A stretch of DNA of 33,151 nucleotides from JBHICC01 sp046759385 (GTDB lineage Bacteria; Pseudomonadota; Gammaproteobacteria; Acidiferrobacterales; SPGG2), in contig JBHICC010000030.1 of NCBI GenBank assembly GCA_046759385.1, positions 1-33,151 of the forward strand, in the 5' to 3' direction. The translations under genes were made by a program, and so were the position numbers. The notes under the pieces were generated by a model. It ran no database searches, had not been told where the DNA came from, and saw only the letters and a program-made list of their open reading frames with translations. Positions 14,714 through 22,352 of the stretch are shown in pieces (the first letter of the stretch is position 1; the number at the start of each line of letters is the position of its first letter).

Positions 14714-15889
14714 ATGGCCTTAGGCGCCAAAAAAGTGGTCGATGCGCAGCTTAAGGAGGCGCTGATCACCATGACCACCCTTGCCTACATTGAGGAAAAC
14801 GCTCTCCTCGCTGACGACCAGGTCAAAGATGCCAAGAAGAGCCTACAGGCCCTGTTCCTGCGCACGAGCGGTGAAGAAACAATGCTGCGCAAGCTTATTG
14901 CCATCCTCAAGACGACCAAATCGATCAACCAAACGTTCAGCAATATCTCGAAGGTTCTCGGCGGTATCACGCGTAGCGCCGAAACGCTCGAGCGTAAGCT
15001 TGGGGTGCTAGGAAAAAAGCTGGACCGGCTACAAGTCAGCGCCGAGGAGAACAACGCGTTCGTCGGCCCATTTCTATCCTTCTCGCACGAGTTTCTCGAC
15101 AGGATACAAGCGCTGCACGACAGCATGGAGCGGTACATCGCCGTCAAGGAAAACGAGGCCAAGTACGCCAACGTATACCGCATCGCCCAAGACGTGCGTA
15201 CGCGTCTGAAGGACAGGTTGTCCGGCATCCTTGGATCGGAAGCCCGAGGCGAGGTCGAGGCCAAGATTAAACAGGAGGTATACCAGACCTTCGACTACGG
15301 CGAAGCTGAACACAAGCTAAAGAGCGCCAAGAGAAGATCGCGCTTGGCTGAATCTGATATCGACCAGGTTCTGGGCGATCTCAGGGAAATGTGCCAAATG
15401 GCGATGAACCCGGACATGCGCGAGCAGAACACAGGCGATATCGATGTGAACGAGCCCCGCTATGATGACGTCTACACTCTTGCACGCAAGGGCCTGAAGG
15501 TGCACCCGCGACTCAAACCGACCAAGGAAGACATGTTGGATCTGTTCAAGCTCTATCAACATTCATACGGGATGTTTAGATTGGACCTTGAAAACCTCAA
15601 CCGCGCCATTCAACCAATGATGGCGAATGCAAATGCCTACTTCAGATCCAAGGAGGAGGATGCGGATATTCGCGTCAAGCGCGAGAAGCTACAAAAGATC
15701 GAAGTGTTGATTCCGTTTGTAGAGACTACAGCTGAGGCGCTGCCTAGCAAGGACACTCGTAGCTACGCAAAGTTTTCCAAACGATTTTCGGAAATCATTT
15801 CTCAAAACCGGGCGCCATGGCATTACATCAGTGGGGATCTGCTGCGCGTGAAGGTCATGGCAGAGGCGGAGCTCAGCGCGCGCATGTGA
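14714..15889 (+). CDS. Unrecognised helical, coiled-coil-like cytoplasmic protein
   Basis: I do not recognise this 391-residue protein. It has no signal peptide, no membrane helix and no metal or nucleotide motif that I can see. It is highly charged and almost entirely helix-forming, with heptad-like stretches: AETLERKLGVLGKKLDRLQ, FLDRIQALHDSMERYI, and KLKSAKRRSRLAESDIDQVL. A central segment (DVNEPRYDDVYTLARKGLKV) is less regular. The C-terminus ends in RVKVMAEAELSARM. GGAG lies about 9 bases before the ATG, and the coding signal is consistent across its length. It is divergent from htpX and convergent with amrS, 19 bases away, so it is transcribed alone. A structural or scaffolding role is possible but unproven. 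Confidence 0.85.
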   Translation: MALGAKKVVDAQLKEALITMTTLAYIEENALLADDQVKDAKKSLQALFLRTSGEETMLRKLIAILKTTKSINQTFSNISKVLGGITRSAETLERKLGVLGKKLDRLQVSAEENNAFVGPFLSFSHEFLDRIQALHDSMERYIAVKENEAKYANVYRIAQDVRTRLKDRLSGILGSEARGEVEAKIKQEVYQTFDYGEAEHKLKSAKRRSRLAESDIDQVLGDLREMCQMAMNPDMREQNTGDIDVNEPRYDDVYTLARKGLKVHPRLKPTKEDMLDLFKLYQHSYGMFRLDLENLNRAIQPMMANANAYFRSKEEDADIRVKREKLQKIEVLIPFVETTAEALPSKDTRSYAKFSKRFSEIISQNRAPWHYISGDLLRVKVMAEAELSARM

Positions 15890-15908
15890 GCCAAACCCCG
15901 CGTTTGCC

Positions 15909-16973
15909 TCAACCGGCTGCGCTTTCGTATTTCTTAAGCAGAACGCCTTCCTCTCCGCAACAGGTCGCGGCACATCTCTTAATAGCATGCACGGATACCG
16001 GGTCCTGCGCCAAATAGGAGGCAACCGGTATGTTATCCATCGCACAGTCACAGCCTTTATCGCCATAAACGTAGACATTACGTAAACCCACTGCCCGTGC
16101 CGCGTCATGCGCTTGCCAGAGCATCTCTGGTGGCGTCGGCGGAACGTCGCTTAGCTTGTAGGCGGGGAAAAACTTGGTGATGTGCCAGGGACTGTCGGCA
16201 CCGAGGTGATCGCGGATCCACATCGCTATGCCGCGCAACATGTCGAGATCGTCGTTGCGGCCCGGGATCACATTCGTGCGCGTCTCCACATGGACCCCCA
16301 AGCGGTGTGCCTTTTCAATCGAGCGCAGAATCTGATTCACCGAGCCTGCCGCACAAATCTCCTTATAGAAGCCATCTTCTAGGCTTTTTATGTCTGAGCA
16401 GAGCACATCCACGGCTGGAACCATGATCTCGAGCGCTTCGTCGGTCACAAAACTATTAGACACGTAAATCGTATATAGCCCATGTGCATGCGCCAGTTCA
16501 GACACGTCCATCACATACTCGAGCCAGACGGCCGGTTCCGAGTAGGTAAAGGCGACGCCCTGCGCGCCAAATCGGATCGCGCTTTCGATCAGCTCCAGCG
16601 GTGTAGCGTAGGCAGCCGTGGACTCTCCCCGTGCAAGCGCGTCGAGCGCCGTTACACCCCAGGAGATTTCGAGGTTATGGCACCCACCGCAACGGAAGTT
16701 ACAACCGTAACTGCCAACCGACATTACCTGAGTTCCCGACCGATAATGTCTTACTGGCTTTGCTTCAATGGGACCTATGTCGATCGCTGATATTATGCCG
16801 TAGGAAAGGTTATAGAGCGTGCCGTGCCGGTTGACATGTGCTTGGCAAAAACCGCGCTGTCCGTGCCGAAGTGTGCAACGCCACAGGCACAAGTGGCATC
16901 GCGTGCGCTCTTTGCTAGCTGGCTGCTGGAGGCGGGTTTTGACTAGTTGATATTGCGCGGGGGTTGATCGCAT
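15909..16973 (-). CDS. amrS: AmmeMemoRadiSam system radical SAM enzyme AmrS
   Basis: AmrS is the radical SAM member of the three-protein AmmeMemoRadiSam group (AmrA = AMMECR1 domain, AmrB = MEMO domain). The 354-residue protein has an N-terminal Cys cluster (C26, C29, C33, C43, in RCHLCLWRCTLRHGQRGFC) and the 4Fe-4S/SAM motif CNFRCGGC (C91, C95, C98). VAFTYSEPAVWLEYV and HITKFFPAYKL are family blocks. More cysteines sit near the C-terminus (GCDC, CAATCC) and may hold another cluster. I chose ATG at 16973, which overlaps the stop of the upstream gene as TAATG, indicating coupled translation; the frame also runs 10 codons further upstream. No amrA or amrB lies in this window. Confidence 0.92.
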   Translation of the reverse strand: MRSTPAQYQLVKTRLQQPASKERTRCHLCLWRCTLRHGQRGFCQAHVNRHGTLYNLSYGIISAIDIGPIEAKPVRHYRSGTQVMSVGSYGCNFRCGGCHNLEISWGVTALDALARGESTAAYATPLELIESAIRFGAQGVAFTYSEPAVWLEYVMDVSELAHAHGLYTIYVSNSFVTDEALEIMVPAVDVLCSDIKSLEDGFYKEICAAGSVNQILRSIEKAHRLGVHVETRTNVIPGRNDDLDMLRGIAMWIRDHLGADSPWHITKFFPAYKLSDVPPTPPEMLWQAHDAARAVGLRNVYVYGDKGCDCAMDNIPVASYLAQDPVSVHAIKRCAATCCGEEGVLLKKYESAAG

Positions 16974-17278
16974 TAATGTAGCGGCTCTCCGCAATTCCAG
17001 CATACCTGAAAGTTCGCCGGATTCTCTTCACGACACTCGCCACAGGGAACGTTACCTTCGCTGCTCGAGCGTTCGTACTTAGTGATGACGGCCTGCGCGC
17101 GCTCAAGGTCGGCTTCATCTGTGAGCCAGACCTCCGGGTAAGCATGCGTAAAGGGAATCTCGCCGAGTCCACCCTGGGCATTCTCGTTAAACACACGCGC
17201 ATCGACACCCGCGTGATCGAGCAGATGCAACACTAGGTAGGCCTCTGGAAGATTAGCAGCAGTGTAGAGTTTACGCAT
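16973..17278 (-). CDS. DUF2007-domain protein with C-terminal zinc ribbon
   Basis: This 101-residue protein starts MRKLYTAANLPEAYLVLHLL and continues with a ferredoxin-like alpha/beta fold (EVWLTDEADLERAQAVITKY) typical of DUF2007, a small domain of unknown function resembling PII-type signal domains. The C-terminal part holds two CxxC pairs (CGEC and CWNC, about residues 79-96), a rubredoxin-like zinc ribbon. It overlaps the amrS start by one base (TAATG) and follows dodecin after 20 bases, so it is the middle gene of a three-gene operon. Co-translation suggests it works with AmrS, perhaps as a sensor or metal-binding partner; that is inference. Confidence 0.82.
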   Translation of the reverse strand: MRKLYTAANLPEAYLVLHLLDHAGVDARVFNENAQGGLGEIPFTHAYPEVWLTDEADLERAQAVITKYERSSSEGNVPCGECREENPANFQVCWNCGEPLH

Positions 17279-17298
17279 GTGCTTTAGTAGCTATCTGC

Positions 17299-17508
17299 TC
17301 AATCCGTGAGACGAAACCCTACCCTAAGGGTGACTTGGTAGTGTGCGACCTTGCCATCCTCGATGTGCCCACGCGTGTCCACAACCTCGAACCAATCCAG
17401 ATGTGTGAGTGTCTGTGCAGCGCGCGCGATCGCATTCTGGATAGCGTCATCGATGCCTTCAGTAGATGAACCCACGAGCTCGACTTTCTTATAAATATGA
17501 TCAGCCAT
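17299..17508 (-). CDS. Dodecin flavin-binding protein
   Basis: Dodecins form hollow dodecamers that bind and store flavins. The 69-residue protein matches closely: MADHIYKKVELVGSSTEGID, AIQNAIARAAQTL, then DWFEVVDTRGHIEDGKVAHY and QVTLRVGF. Trp39 is the residue that stacks on the isoalloxazine ring. ATG at 17508 has GGGAGGG about 9 bases upstream; an in-frame codon three positions earlier is less likely. It heads the minus operon dodecin - DUF2007 - amrS, which places a flavin store next to a radical SAM enzyme. Confidence 0.95.
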   Translation of the reverse strand: MADHIYKKVELVGSSTEGIDDAIQNAIARAAQTLTHLDWFEVVDTRGHIEDGKVAHYQVTLRVGFRLTD

Positions 17509-17868
17509 CTTTAACACCCTCCCTTCCGGTGTGCATGAGGTTTTATTGTTTCATCTTTCGCCGCAGAGGAGCTAGTCAAAACCGATGGGCCGGTACGCGC
17601 GTGGTTACGCTTTCCAACACGGCCGCGGGTGGGCAGCCGGCTCTTCGCGAGTGACGCTCAAAGTCACTTCGCGAATATCTTCCAGCCGGCAACTAAAATT
17701 TTTCCACGCCCGCACCCATCTGAGTAGTCCGCCTAAGCTGTTGTTTCTCTAGACTTGGTGCAACGCAAACGAAGAAAAGGTGGTCCGATTCGCCTGGTTT
17801 GGCGCGTAAATTGCATACGAAACAATAAGTTACCCGCCATCGGCGCCACAGCCCTTCGGACGGAACCG
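17509..17868. other. Divergent intergenic region with large palindrome
   Basis: These 360 bases lie between dodecin (minus) and the HD-GYP gene (plus). The main content is the nested palindrome at 17636-17690, followed by an A/T-rich AAAATTTTT run at about 17696-17704. The frame of the HD-GYP gene stays open back to 17755, but the 38 extra codons do not look like family sequence. Confidence 0.6.
17636..17690. repeat. Nested palindrome between dodecin and HD-GYP genes
   Basis: The inner dyad is TTCGCGAGTGAC (17644-17655) with GTCACTTCGCGAA (17663-17675), twelve pairs with one bulged T and a 7-base loop. It is flanked outside by two GCCGGC hexamers (17636-17641 and 17685-17690) that can also pair. 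AACTAAAATTTTT follows. On the plus strand this resembles a hairpin plus T-run, but it lies upstream of both flanking genes. It could be an operator, an attenuator of the HD-GYP transcript, or a stand-alone structured RNA. Confidence 0.65.
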
Positions 17869-19140
17869 ATGAAGAGAAGAATAGCCATCGAAGATCTCAA
17901 AATCGGCATGTACGTCTCGGATCTCGATCGCTCCGAGCTTGCCATGTCGCAAGGTTTTTGGATCCGTTCGCAGGCACAGATCAACAAGCTCAGGCGTTAT
18001 TGCAAACACGTTTACATAGAGACGCCCGAGACCTACCCCTACCCGGGCACGCGTCGCCCATCATCGGGCAAGTGGCCACCTTCGGGTTTGTTCTCCAGCG
18101 AAGACCAGAAGAAGCTCGAATTCGAGATCCTCAAGCTCAGCGCTGCTCCACATGACATCGCCGCACAGTATCAGGATCAAGTCACATTAGAAGAGGAAAT
18201 CAACAACCTCCGTCCTACCTATAACGAAAGCCGCGCGCTGACGAGAACTATTTTGCGGGGCGTACGCGACGACAAACGCCTCGATGTAACCGCCGTCAAA
18301 AAGGTTGCTGGCCAATTCGTCGAGAGTGTCCTTCGCAACGGCAACGGCCTCGTCTGTTTTGCACAGTTGCGACGCCGTGCCGACTACACGTCACTCCACA
18401 GTGTCCGGACATGTCTGCTGGCACTGACCTTTGGTCGTCACCTAGCACTGAAAGTCGATGACCTCTACCTCCTGGGTATCGGTACTTTGCTGCAAGACAT
18501 AGGTAAAGCTAAAGTTCCCGTCGAAATTCTCGATAAGCCACAGCCTTTGACAAATCCTGAGTTCCAGGCGGTCAAGCGACATGTCCAATGGGGAGTGGAC
18601 GTTGTGCGAGTCGGACAAAACATACCCGAGCCGGCTATCGAAGTAGTTCGTTTTCATCACGAGCGCTACGATGGTTCCGGCTATCCCAACGGCTTAAAAG
18701 GAGATCAGATTCCGTTGCTGGGGCAGATCGGCGCTATTGTCGACTGTTATGATGCCTTGACTAGCGATCGAGCTTACAGCGCTGCCATTTCGGCACACAA
18801 CGCGCTGATGCAGATTTACGAGTCGCGTGACAAAGAATTTGACGCCGCGTTAGTAGAAAAATTCATTCAATGCCTGGGGATCTACCCGATCGGCAGTCTT
18901 GTCGAGCTAAATACAGGAGACGTCGGCGTTGTCATCACAGTCAACCGTGCACGCCGGCTAAAGCCCAAGGTCAGGCTTGCGCTCACAGCCGAGAAAACAG
19001 TATACAGGCCGCCGCGAACGATTAACCTTATGAGCGATACCACCAACGACGATCAGCCGTTCGAAATTGATCGTGTGCTGGACCCGGGCGCTTATGGCAT
19101 CAATCCGGTCCATTTTTTGCCGGTCAGACTGCACCACTGA
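17869..19140 (+). CDS. DUF3391 / HD-GYP domain protein (cyclic-di-GMP phosphodiesterase-like)
   Basis: The 423-residue protein has an N-terminal DUF3391 region (IAIEDLKIGMYVSDLD, KHVYIET) and a C-terminal HD-GYP domain. HD-GYP enzymes hydrolyse cyclic-di-GMP with a two- or three-metal site. Conserved elements include H177, HHERYDGSGYPNGLKGDQIP, and VDCYDALTSDRAY. However, the HD dyad reads Q209-D210 in GTLLQDIGKAKVP where HDIGK is expected, so one metal ligand is missing. Activity may be reduced or altered, or the protein may act as a cyclic-di-GMP sensor. ATG at 17869 (MKRRIAIEDL) fits DUF3391 starts and has GGACGGA upstream; no transmembrane or receiver domain is present. Confidence 0.92.
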   Translation: MKRRIAIEDLKIGMYVSDLDRSELAMSQGFWIRSQAQINKLRRYCKHVYIETPETYPYPGTRRPSSGKWPPSGLFSSEDQKKLEFEILKLSAAPHDIAAQYQDQVTLEEEINNLRPTYNESRALTRTILRGVRDDKRLDVTAVKKVAGQFVESVLRNGNGLVCFAQLRRRADYTSLHSVRTCLLALTFGRHLALKVDDLYLLGIGTLLQDIGKAKVPVEILDKPQPLTNPEFQAVKRHVQWGVDVVRVGQNIPEPAIEVVRFHHERYDGSGYPNGLKGDQIPLLGQIGAIVDCYDALTSDRAYSAAISAHNALMQIYESRDKEFDAALVEKFIQCLGIYPIGSLVELNTGDVGVVITVNRARRLKPKVRLALTAEKTVYRPPRTINLMSDTTNDDQPFEIDRVLDPGAYGINPVHFLPVRLHH

Positions 19141-19164
19141 CGTCACGCAACGAACAGCACATAA

Positions 19165-19650
19165 CTAGTCCGGATATTCTTGCCATTCTCTGAGCCTTGT
19201 GCGCATGCGGCGCACGTGCGCTCCCTCCCAATACACTTTTCCGCACGCCTCACACGCAAACAGTTCTGCTATGCAAGCACGCGAATGCTTGGGTACCTGT
19301 TCCCAGGCCCGCCCATTAGCTTGCACGAGCAGGCCGTTGCAAAGAAGACAGCGCGTGAAAGGACGGTGCAGCCAGTCTAACTCTAGTTTCTGTGACAGTT
19401 CCTCAACACATTCGCTAACCGTATTGGCGTTCAGCACGACTACGCGGCCGCGAGCATCGCGAAACTCCAGCAGTTTGCGGTCGCGCGTGATTACCACCCG
19501 CCCCTCATATTTGGCGATAGCCAGCATCTCGCGATCCGAACCCCTGCCTTCCTGTATTCGGGTATCGTAGCCTGCAGCTCTTAGCCACCGTCCCAAGCGC
19601 TTCAACATCTCGTCGCATAGAAATCTCATTCTGCGAGCGGCATCAGTCAT
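19165..19650 (-). CDS. Mut7-C RNase domain protein with zinc ribbon
   Basis: The protein matches the Mut7-C family, a PIN-like nuclease fold fused to a zinc ribbon. The PIN-like half (residues 8-80) has RFLCDEMLKRLGRWLRAAGY with acidic D13, then GSDREMLAIA and VVITRDRKLLEF, giving the expected cluster of Asp residues for metal-dependent RNA cleavage. The second half has two CxxC pairs (CLLC and CEAC) forming a zinc ribbon. I chose ATG at 19650, which overlaps the end of the upstream radical SAM gene by 8 bases, so translation is probably coupled. An internal ATG at 19629 is an alternative. Substrates are unknown. Confidence 0.88.
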   Translation of the reverse strand: MTDAARRMRFLCDEMLKRLGRWLRAAGYDTRIQEGRGSDREMLAIAKYEGRVVITRDRKLLEFRDARGRVVVLNANTVSECVEELSQKLELDWLHRPFTRCLLCNGLLVQANGRAWEQVPKHSRACIAELFACEACGKVYWEGAHVRRMRTRLREWQEYPD

Positions 19651-20752
19651 CAAATAACCCAGGTTGGACAGTAGTCACACGCGGTAGCATGAATTGCGAG
19701 GTATCCAAGATAATCACGTCTTTGTTTAGGTATAGCTGCTTACAGATCAATCGGAATCGATGACTGATCATGTTGGCGTAGTGACCGGTCCCGGTCTTTC
19801 TCGCCCCGAACCGAGGGTCGTTTTCGCGACCCGCACGTGTCTGTCGTATGAGGCTCATCACATGCGTGGCCCTCATCGGATAGTGTTTCGTCAACCATTC
19901 CTTGAACAGATCTCTTACTTCGAGCGGCAGCCGCAACAGCACGTAGCCCGCGAAACAGACGCCGACGGCGGCACAGGCAGTGACGATCGACTCGAGATCG
20001 TTATCAGTGAGCCCGGGGATCACGGGGGCGACCAGCACCCCGGTGGGGATGCCGGCATCGCCGACGGTACGCAAGGTCTGCAATCGACGCTCGGGTGCCG
20101 CGGCACGCGGCTCCATTCGGCGCGCGAGCTGACGGTCGAGCGTCGTGATCGAGATGGTCACATTTGCCAGTCGTTTCTCGGCCATCGGCGCGAGGATGTC
20201 TAGGTCCCGTTCAACAAGCGCCGATTTCGTCACGATACTTACTGGATGACGATGTGCTGCAAGCACCTTGAGAAGCTGCCGCGTAATACACAGCTTGCGC
20301 TCCAGCGGTTGATAAGGATCAGTATTGGTACCCAACGTGATAGGTTGACAGCGATAACGCGGGTTGCGGAACTCGCGCTCCAATAGCTGCGCTGCATCGG
20401 GCTTGAAGAACAAACGACTCTCGAAATCCAATCCTGGTGATAGACCCAGGTAAGCGTGTGTCGGACGGGCAAAACAATAGATACACCCATGCTCACAGCC
20501 ACGGTAAGGGTTGATCGATTGCTCGAACGGTACATCAGGAGAATCGTTGCGTGTGATGACTGAGCGGGTCTTATCCTCGGTTGCAGTGGTACGAAGCGGC
20601 GTCGTGGCTTCGTCCACAGCACCCCAGCCATCGTCGATAGCTTCGTGAGTAAGGCCTTCGTAGCGTCCGGCGCGATTGCTGAGCGACCCGCGACCCTTGT
20701 GTTCGCGCAAGCCTCGGGGGTTAGGACCGCCCGCGTCACTCAACTTTGGCAT
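19643..20752 (-). CDS. PA0069-family radical SAM protein (SplB-like)
   Basis: The 369-residue protein belongs to the PA0069/Rv2578c group of radical SAM proteins related to spore photoproduct lyase. The iron-sulfur motif is CEHGCIYC (C86, C90, C93) in NPYRGCEHGCIYCFARPTH. GTNTDPYQPLERK and VSIVTKSALVERDLD are strong family blocks, and FGARKTGTGHYANMISHRF is near the C-terminus. The reaction is not established; nucleic-acid repair or modification is suspected from similarity. I chose ATG at 20752 with AAGAGA upstream; an in-frame GTG at 20767 is possible. It overlaps the Mut7-C RNase gene by 8 bases, pairing two nucleic-acid-related activities. Confidence 0.93.
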   Translation of the reverse strand: MPKLSDAGGPNPRGLREHKGRGSLSNRAGRYEGLTHEAIDDGWGAVDEATTPLRTTATEDKTRSVITRNDSPDVPFEQSINPYRGCEHGCIYCFARPTHAYLGLSPGLDFESRLFFKPDAAQLLEREFRNPRYRCQPITLGTNTDPYQPLERKLCITRQLLKVLAAHRHPVSIVTKSALVERDLDILAPMAEKRLANVTISITTLDRQLARRMEPRAAAPERRLQTLRTVGDAGIPTGVLVAPVIPGLTDNDLESIVTACAAVGVCFAGYVLLRLPLEVRDLFKEWLTKHYPMRATHVMSLIRQTRAGRENDPRFGARKTGTGHYANMISHRFRLICKQLYLNKDVIILDTSQFMLPRVTTVQPGLFDD

Positions 20753-20787
20753 GCGCTGTCTCTTCACGTCGGCAGGCAGAGGGCTCT

Positions 20788-21840
20788 ATGATCTGCCTCA
20801 TGGCTGCTCCGCGCAGACCTGGGGTCGGTGTACACCGCCGCGTGAGTCATAATGTCGTTGAAAAAGCCGCTGCTACCTTGGCGGCGCTGGTGATGCTAAT
20901 TATTGCCCCAGTGCTACATGGGATCAAACCGGGCAAAGAATGGGAACGGGATATGTCTGTCAAACGGCTCAGTGAGCATGTGCATACCTTGGCGGGTGAG
21001 ATTGGAGAGCGCAACATGTTCCACCCCCCTGCCCTGCGGGAAGCTGCAGACTATATTGACCGCGTTTGGAGCGAACAAGGCTATGAGGTCGCGCGCTACG
21101 CGTATGACGTGAACGGCGAGGAAGCCACTAATCTCGAGGCTACCAGAGAAGGGAATGATCGCGCGAACGAAATTATCCTTGTTGGCGCCCATTATGACTC
21201 CGTGATCGGCAGTCCCGGTGCAAACGATAACGGGACGGGTATTGCAGCGCTGCTTGAGCTATCGCGGCATTTCTTCAAGCGGGAACCCGCGCGCAGCGTG
21301 CGCTTCGTGGCGTTCACGAACGAGGAACCGCCATTTTTTAAAACGAATACCATGGGAAGCCGAGTTTACGTTAAACGCACGCGCTCTCGTGGTGACAACG
21401 TACTCGCTATGCTATGTCTCGAGACCATTGGCTTTTATAGCGATGAACCTGATAGCCAGCACTATCCGCCGCTGTTTAGTCTGTTCTACCCTGATACCGG
21501 AAATTTCATCGGCTTCGTCTCTAACTTTCGATCGCGCTCACTGTTGATGCGATCTGTAACCGCGTTTCGAGCCGCCAGTGATTTTCCCATCGAGTATGCG
21601 TCGACATTCGCGTTCATACCTGGAGTGGACTGGAGCGATCATGGATCGTTCTGGCGTGAGGGCGTTCCAGCAATCATGATTACGGATACCGCGCTGTACC
21701 GCTATCCGCATTACCACACAGCGCGGGACACACCCGATAAGGTAAGCTACGATCACTTGGCAAGTGTGACCGAGGGCCTCATCGCGGTCATCGAGTCGCT
21801 GGCCAATCCGAATGGAACACCGCGTGATGACGGAGATTAG
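20788..21840 (+). CDS. Membrane-anchored M28-family metallopeptidase
   Basis: M28 peptidases are two-zinc aminopeptidases. After an N-terminal membrane anchor (AAATLAALVMLIIAPVLHGI, about 27-46), the catalytic domain shows the ligands in order: H135 and D137 (GAHYDSV), D147 (ANDNGTG), the catalytic E-E pair 179-180 (FTNEEPPF), a later Asp (MITDTALYRYPHYH) and a final His (HYHTARDT). The domain should face the periplasm. The start is uncertain: ATG at 20788 has AGAGGG 4-5 bases upstream, while the frame extends to 20746 and later starts exist. The predicted length is 350 residues. The stop overlaps the next gene by 14 bases. Confidence 0.9.
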   Translation: MICLMAAPRRPGVGVHRRVSHNVVEKAAATLAALVMLIIAPVLHGIKPGKEWERDMSVKRLSEHVHTLAGEIGERNMFHPPALREAADYIDRVWSEQGYEVARYAYDVNGEEATNLEATREGNDRANEIILVGAHYDSVIGSPGANDNGTGIAALLELSRHFFKREPARSVRFVAFTNEEPPFFKTNTMGSRVYVKRTRSRGDNVLAMLCLETIGFYSDEPDSQHYPPLFSLFYPDTGNFIGFVSNFRSRSLLMRSVTAFRAASDFPIEYASTFAFIPGVDWSDHGSFWREGVPAIMITDTALYRYPHYHTARDTPDKVSYDHLASVTEGLIAVIESLANPNGTPRDDGD

Positions 21841-22351
21841 ACGCTACTCCGTTTGGCTGTTACCCGAAGAACCTGCAGCTGACACTTTCAAGAGGCTGAT
21901 CGACAACCTCAGCGAACGTTACTTTGGACCCAAGTTCGCGCCCCATGTCACCTTACTGGGCTGGGTCACCGGGTCAGAAGCTCGATTGATTGAGAAAACC
22001 AAGGCGTTAGCCGCTGATCTACGCACCTTGCACCCACGATCTGTTGGTCTGGACGGGGAGTCTTATTACTTCCGTTGCCTTTACGCAAAGCTTGAAAAGT
22101 CGACGGAGCTGTTGGAGGCGCACGCCCTCGCTTCCGAGGCCTTCGGCGGCGGCTACGCACAGGATTACTTACCACACCTAAGCCTATTGTATGGTCACCT
22201 GCCGCGCACCGAAAAAACCATGCTATACGATGAAATGCGTGATCGAGTGCTGCGGGAGTTTACGATTGACCGACTTCAGCTGGTCCGTATCACCGTGTCC
22301 GTACAGGATTGGCAAGCGGTAGTGGCGTGCACGCTCCCGGCAGGCATCTGA
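21827..22351 (+). CDS. 2H phosphoesterase superfamily protein (cyclic phosphodiesterase-like)
   Basis: The 174-residue protein has the two His-x-Thr/Ser signatures that define the 2H superfamily: H40-V-T in PHVTLLGW and H117-L-S in LPHLSLLYG. Family members open 2',3'-cyclic or other cyclic phosphates, or act as 2'-5' RNA ligases. The size and spacing resemble cyclic phosphodiesterases acting on ADP-ribose 1'',2''-cyclic phosphate or 2',3'-cyclic nucleotides. ATG at 21827 lies inside the end of the M28 gene (14-base overlap); an in-frame ATG at 21812 would extend the overlap. The pairing with a peptidase has no evident metabolic logic. Confidence 0.88.
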   Translation: MTEIRRYSVWLLPEEPAADTFKRLIDNLSERYFGPKFAPHVTLLGWVTGSEARLIEKTKALAADLRTLHPRSVGLDGESYYFRCLYAKLEKSTELLEAHALASEAFGGGYAQDYLPHLSLLYGHLPRTEKTMLYDEMRDRVLREFTIDRLQLVRITVSVQDWQAVVACTLPAGI

Positions 22352-22352
22352 T

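Noticed and set aside
14785..15264. 159-codon antisense frame within the unknown 391-residue gene
   Set aside because: It has low-complexity Ser/Arg-rich content typical of a shadow frame, and the plus-strand gene has the better start and coding character.
20239..20739. 166-codon same-strand alternate frame inside the PA0069-like gene
   Set aside because: The overlapping frame encodes the full radical SAM protein with conserved motifs; this is a shadow.
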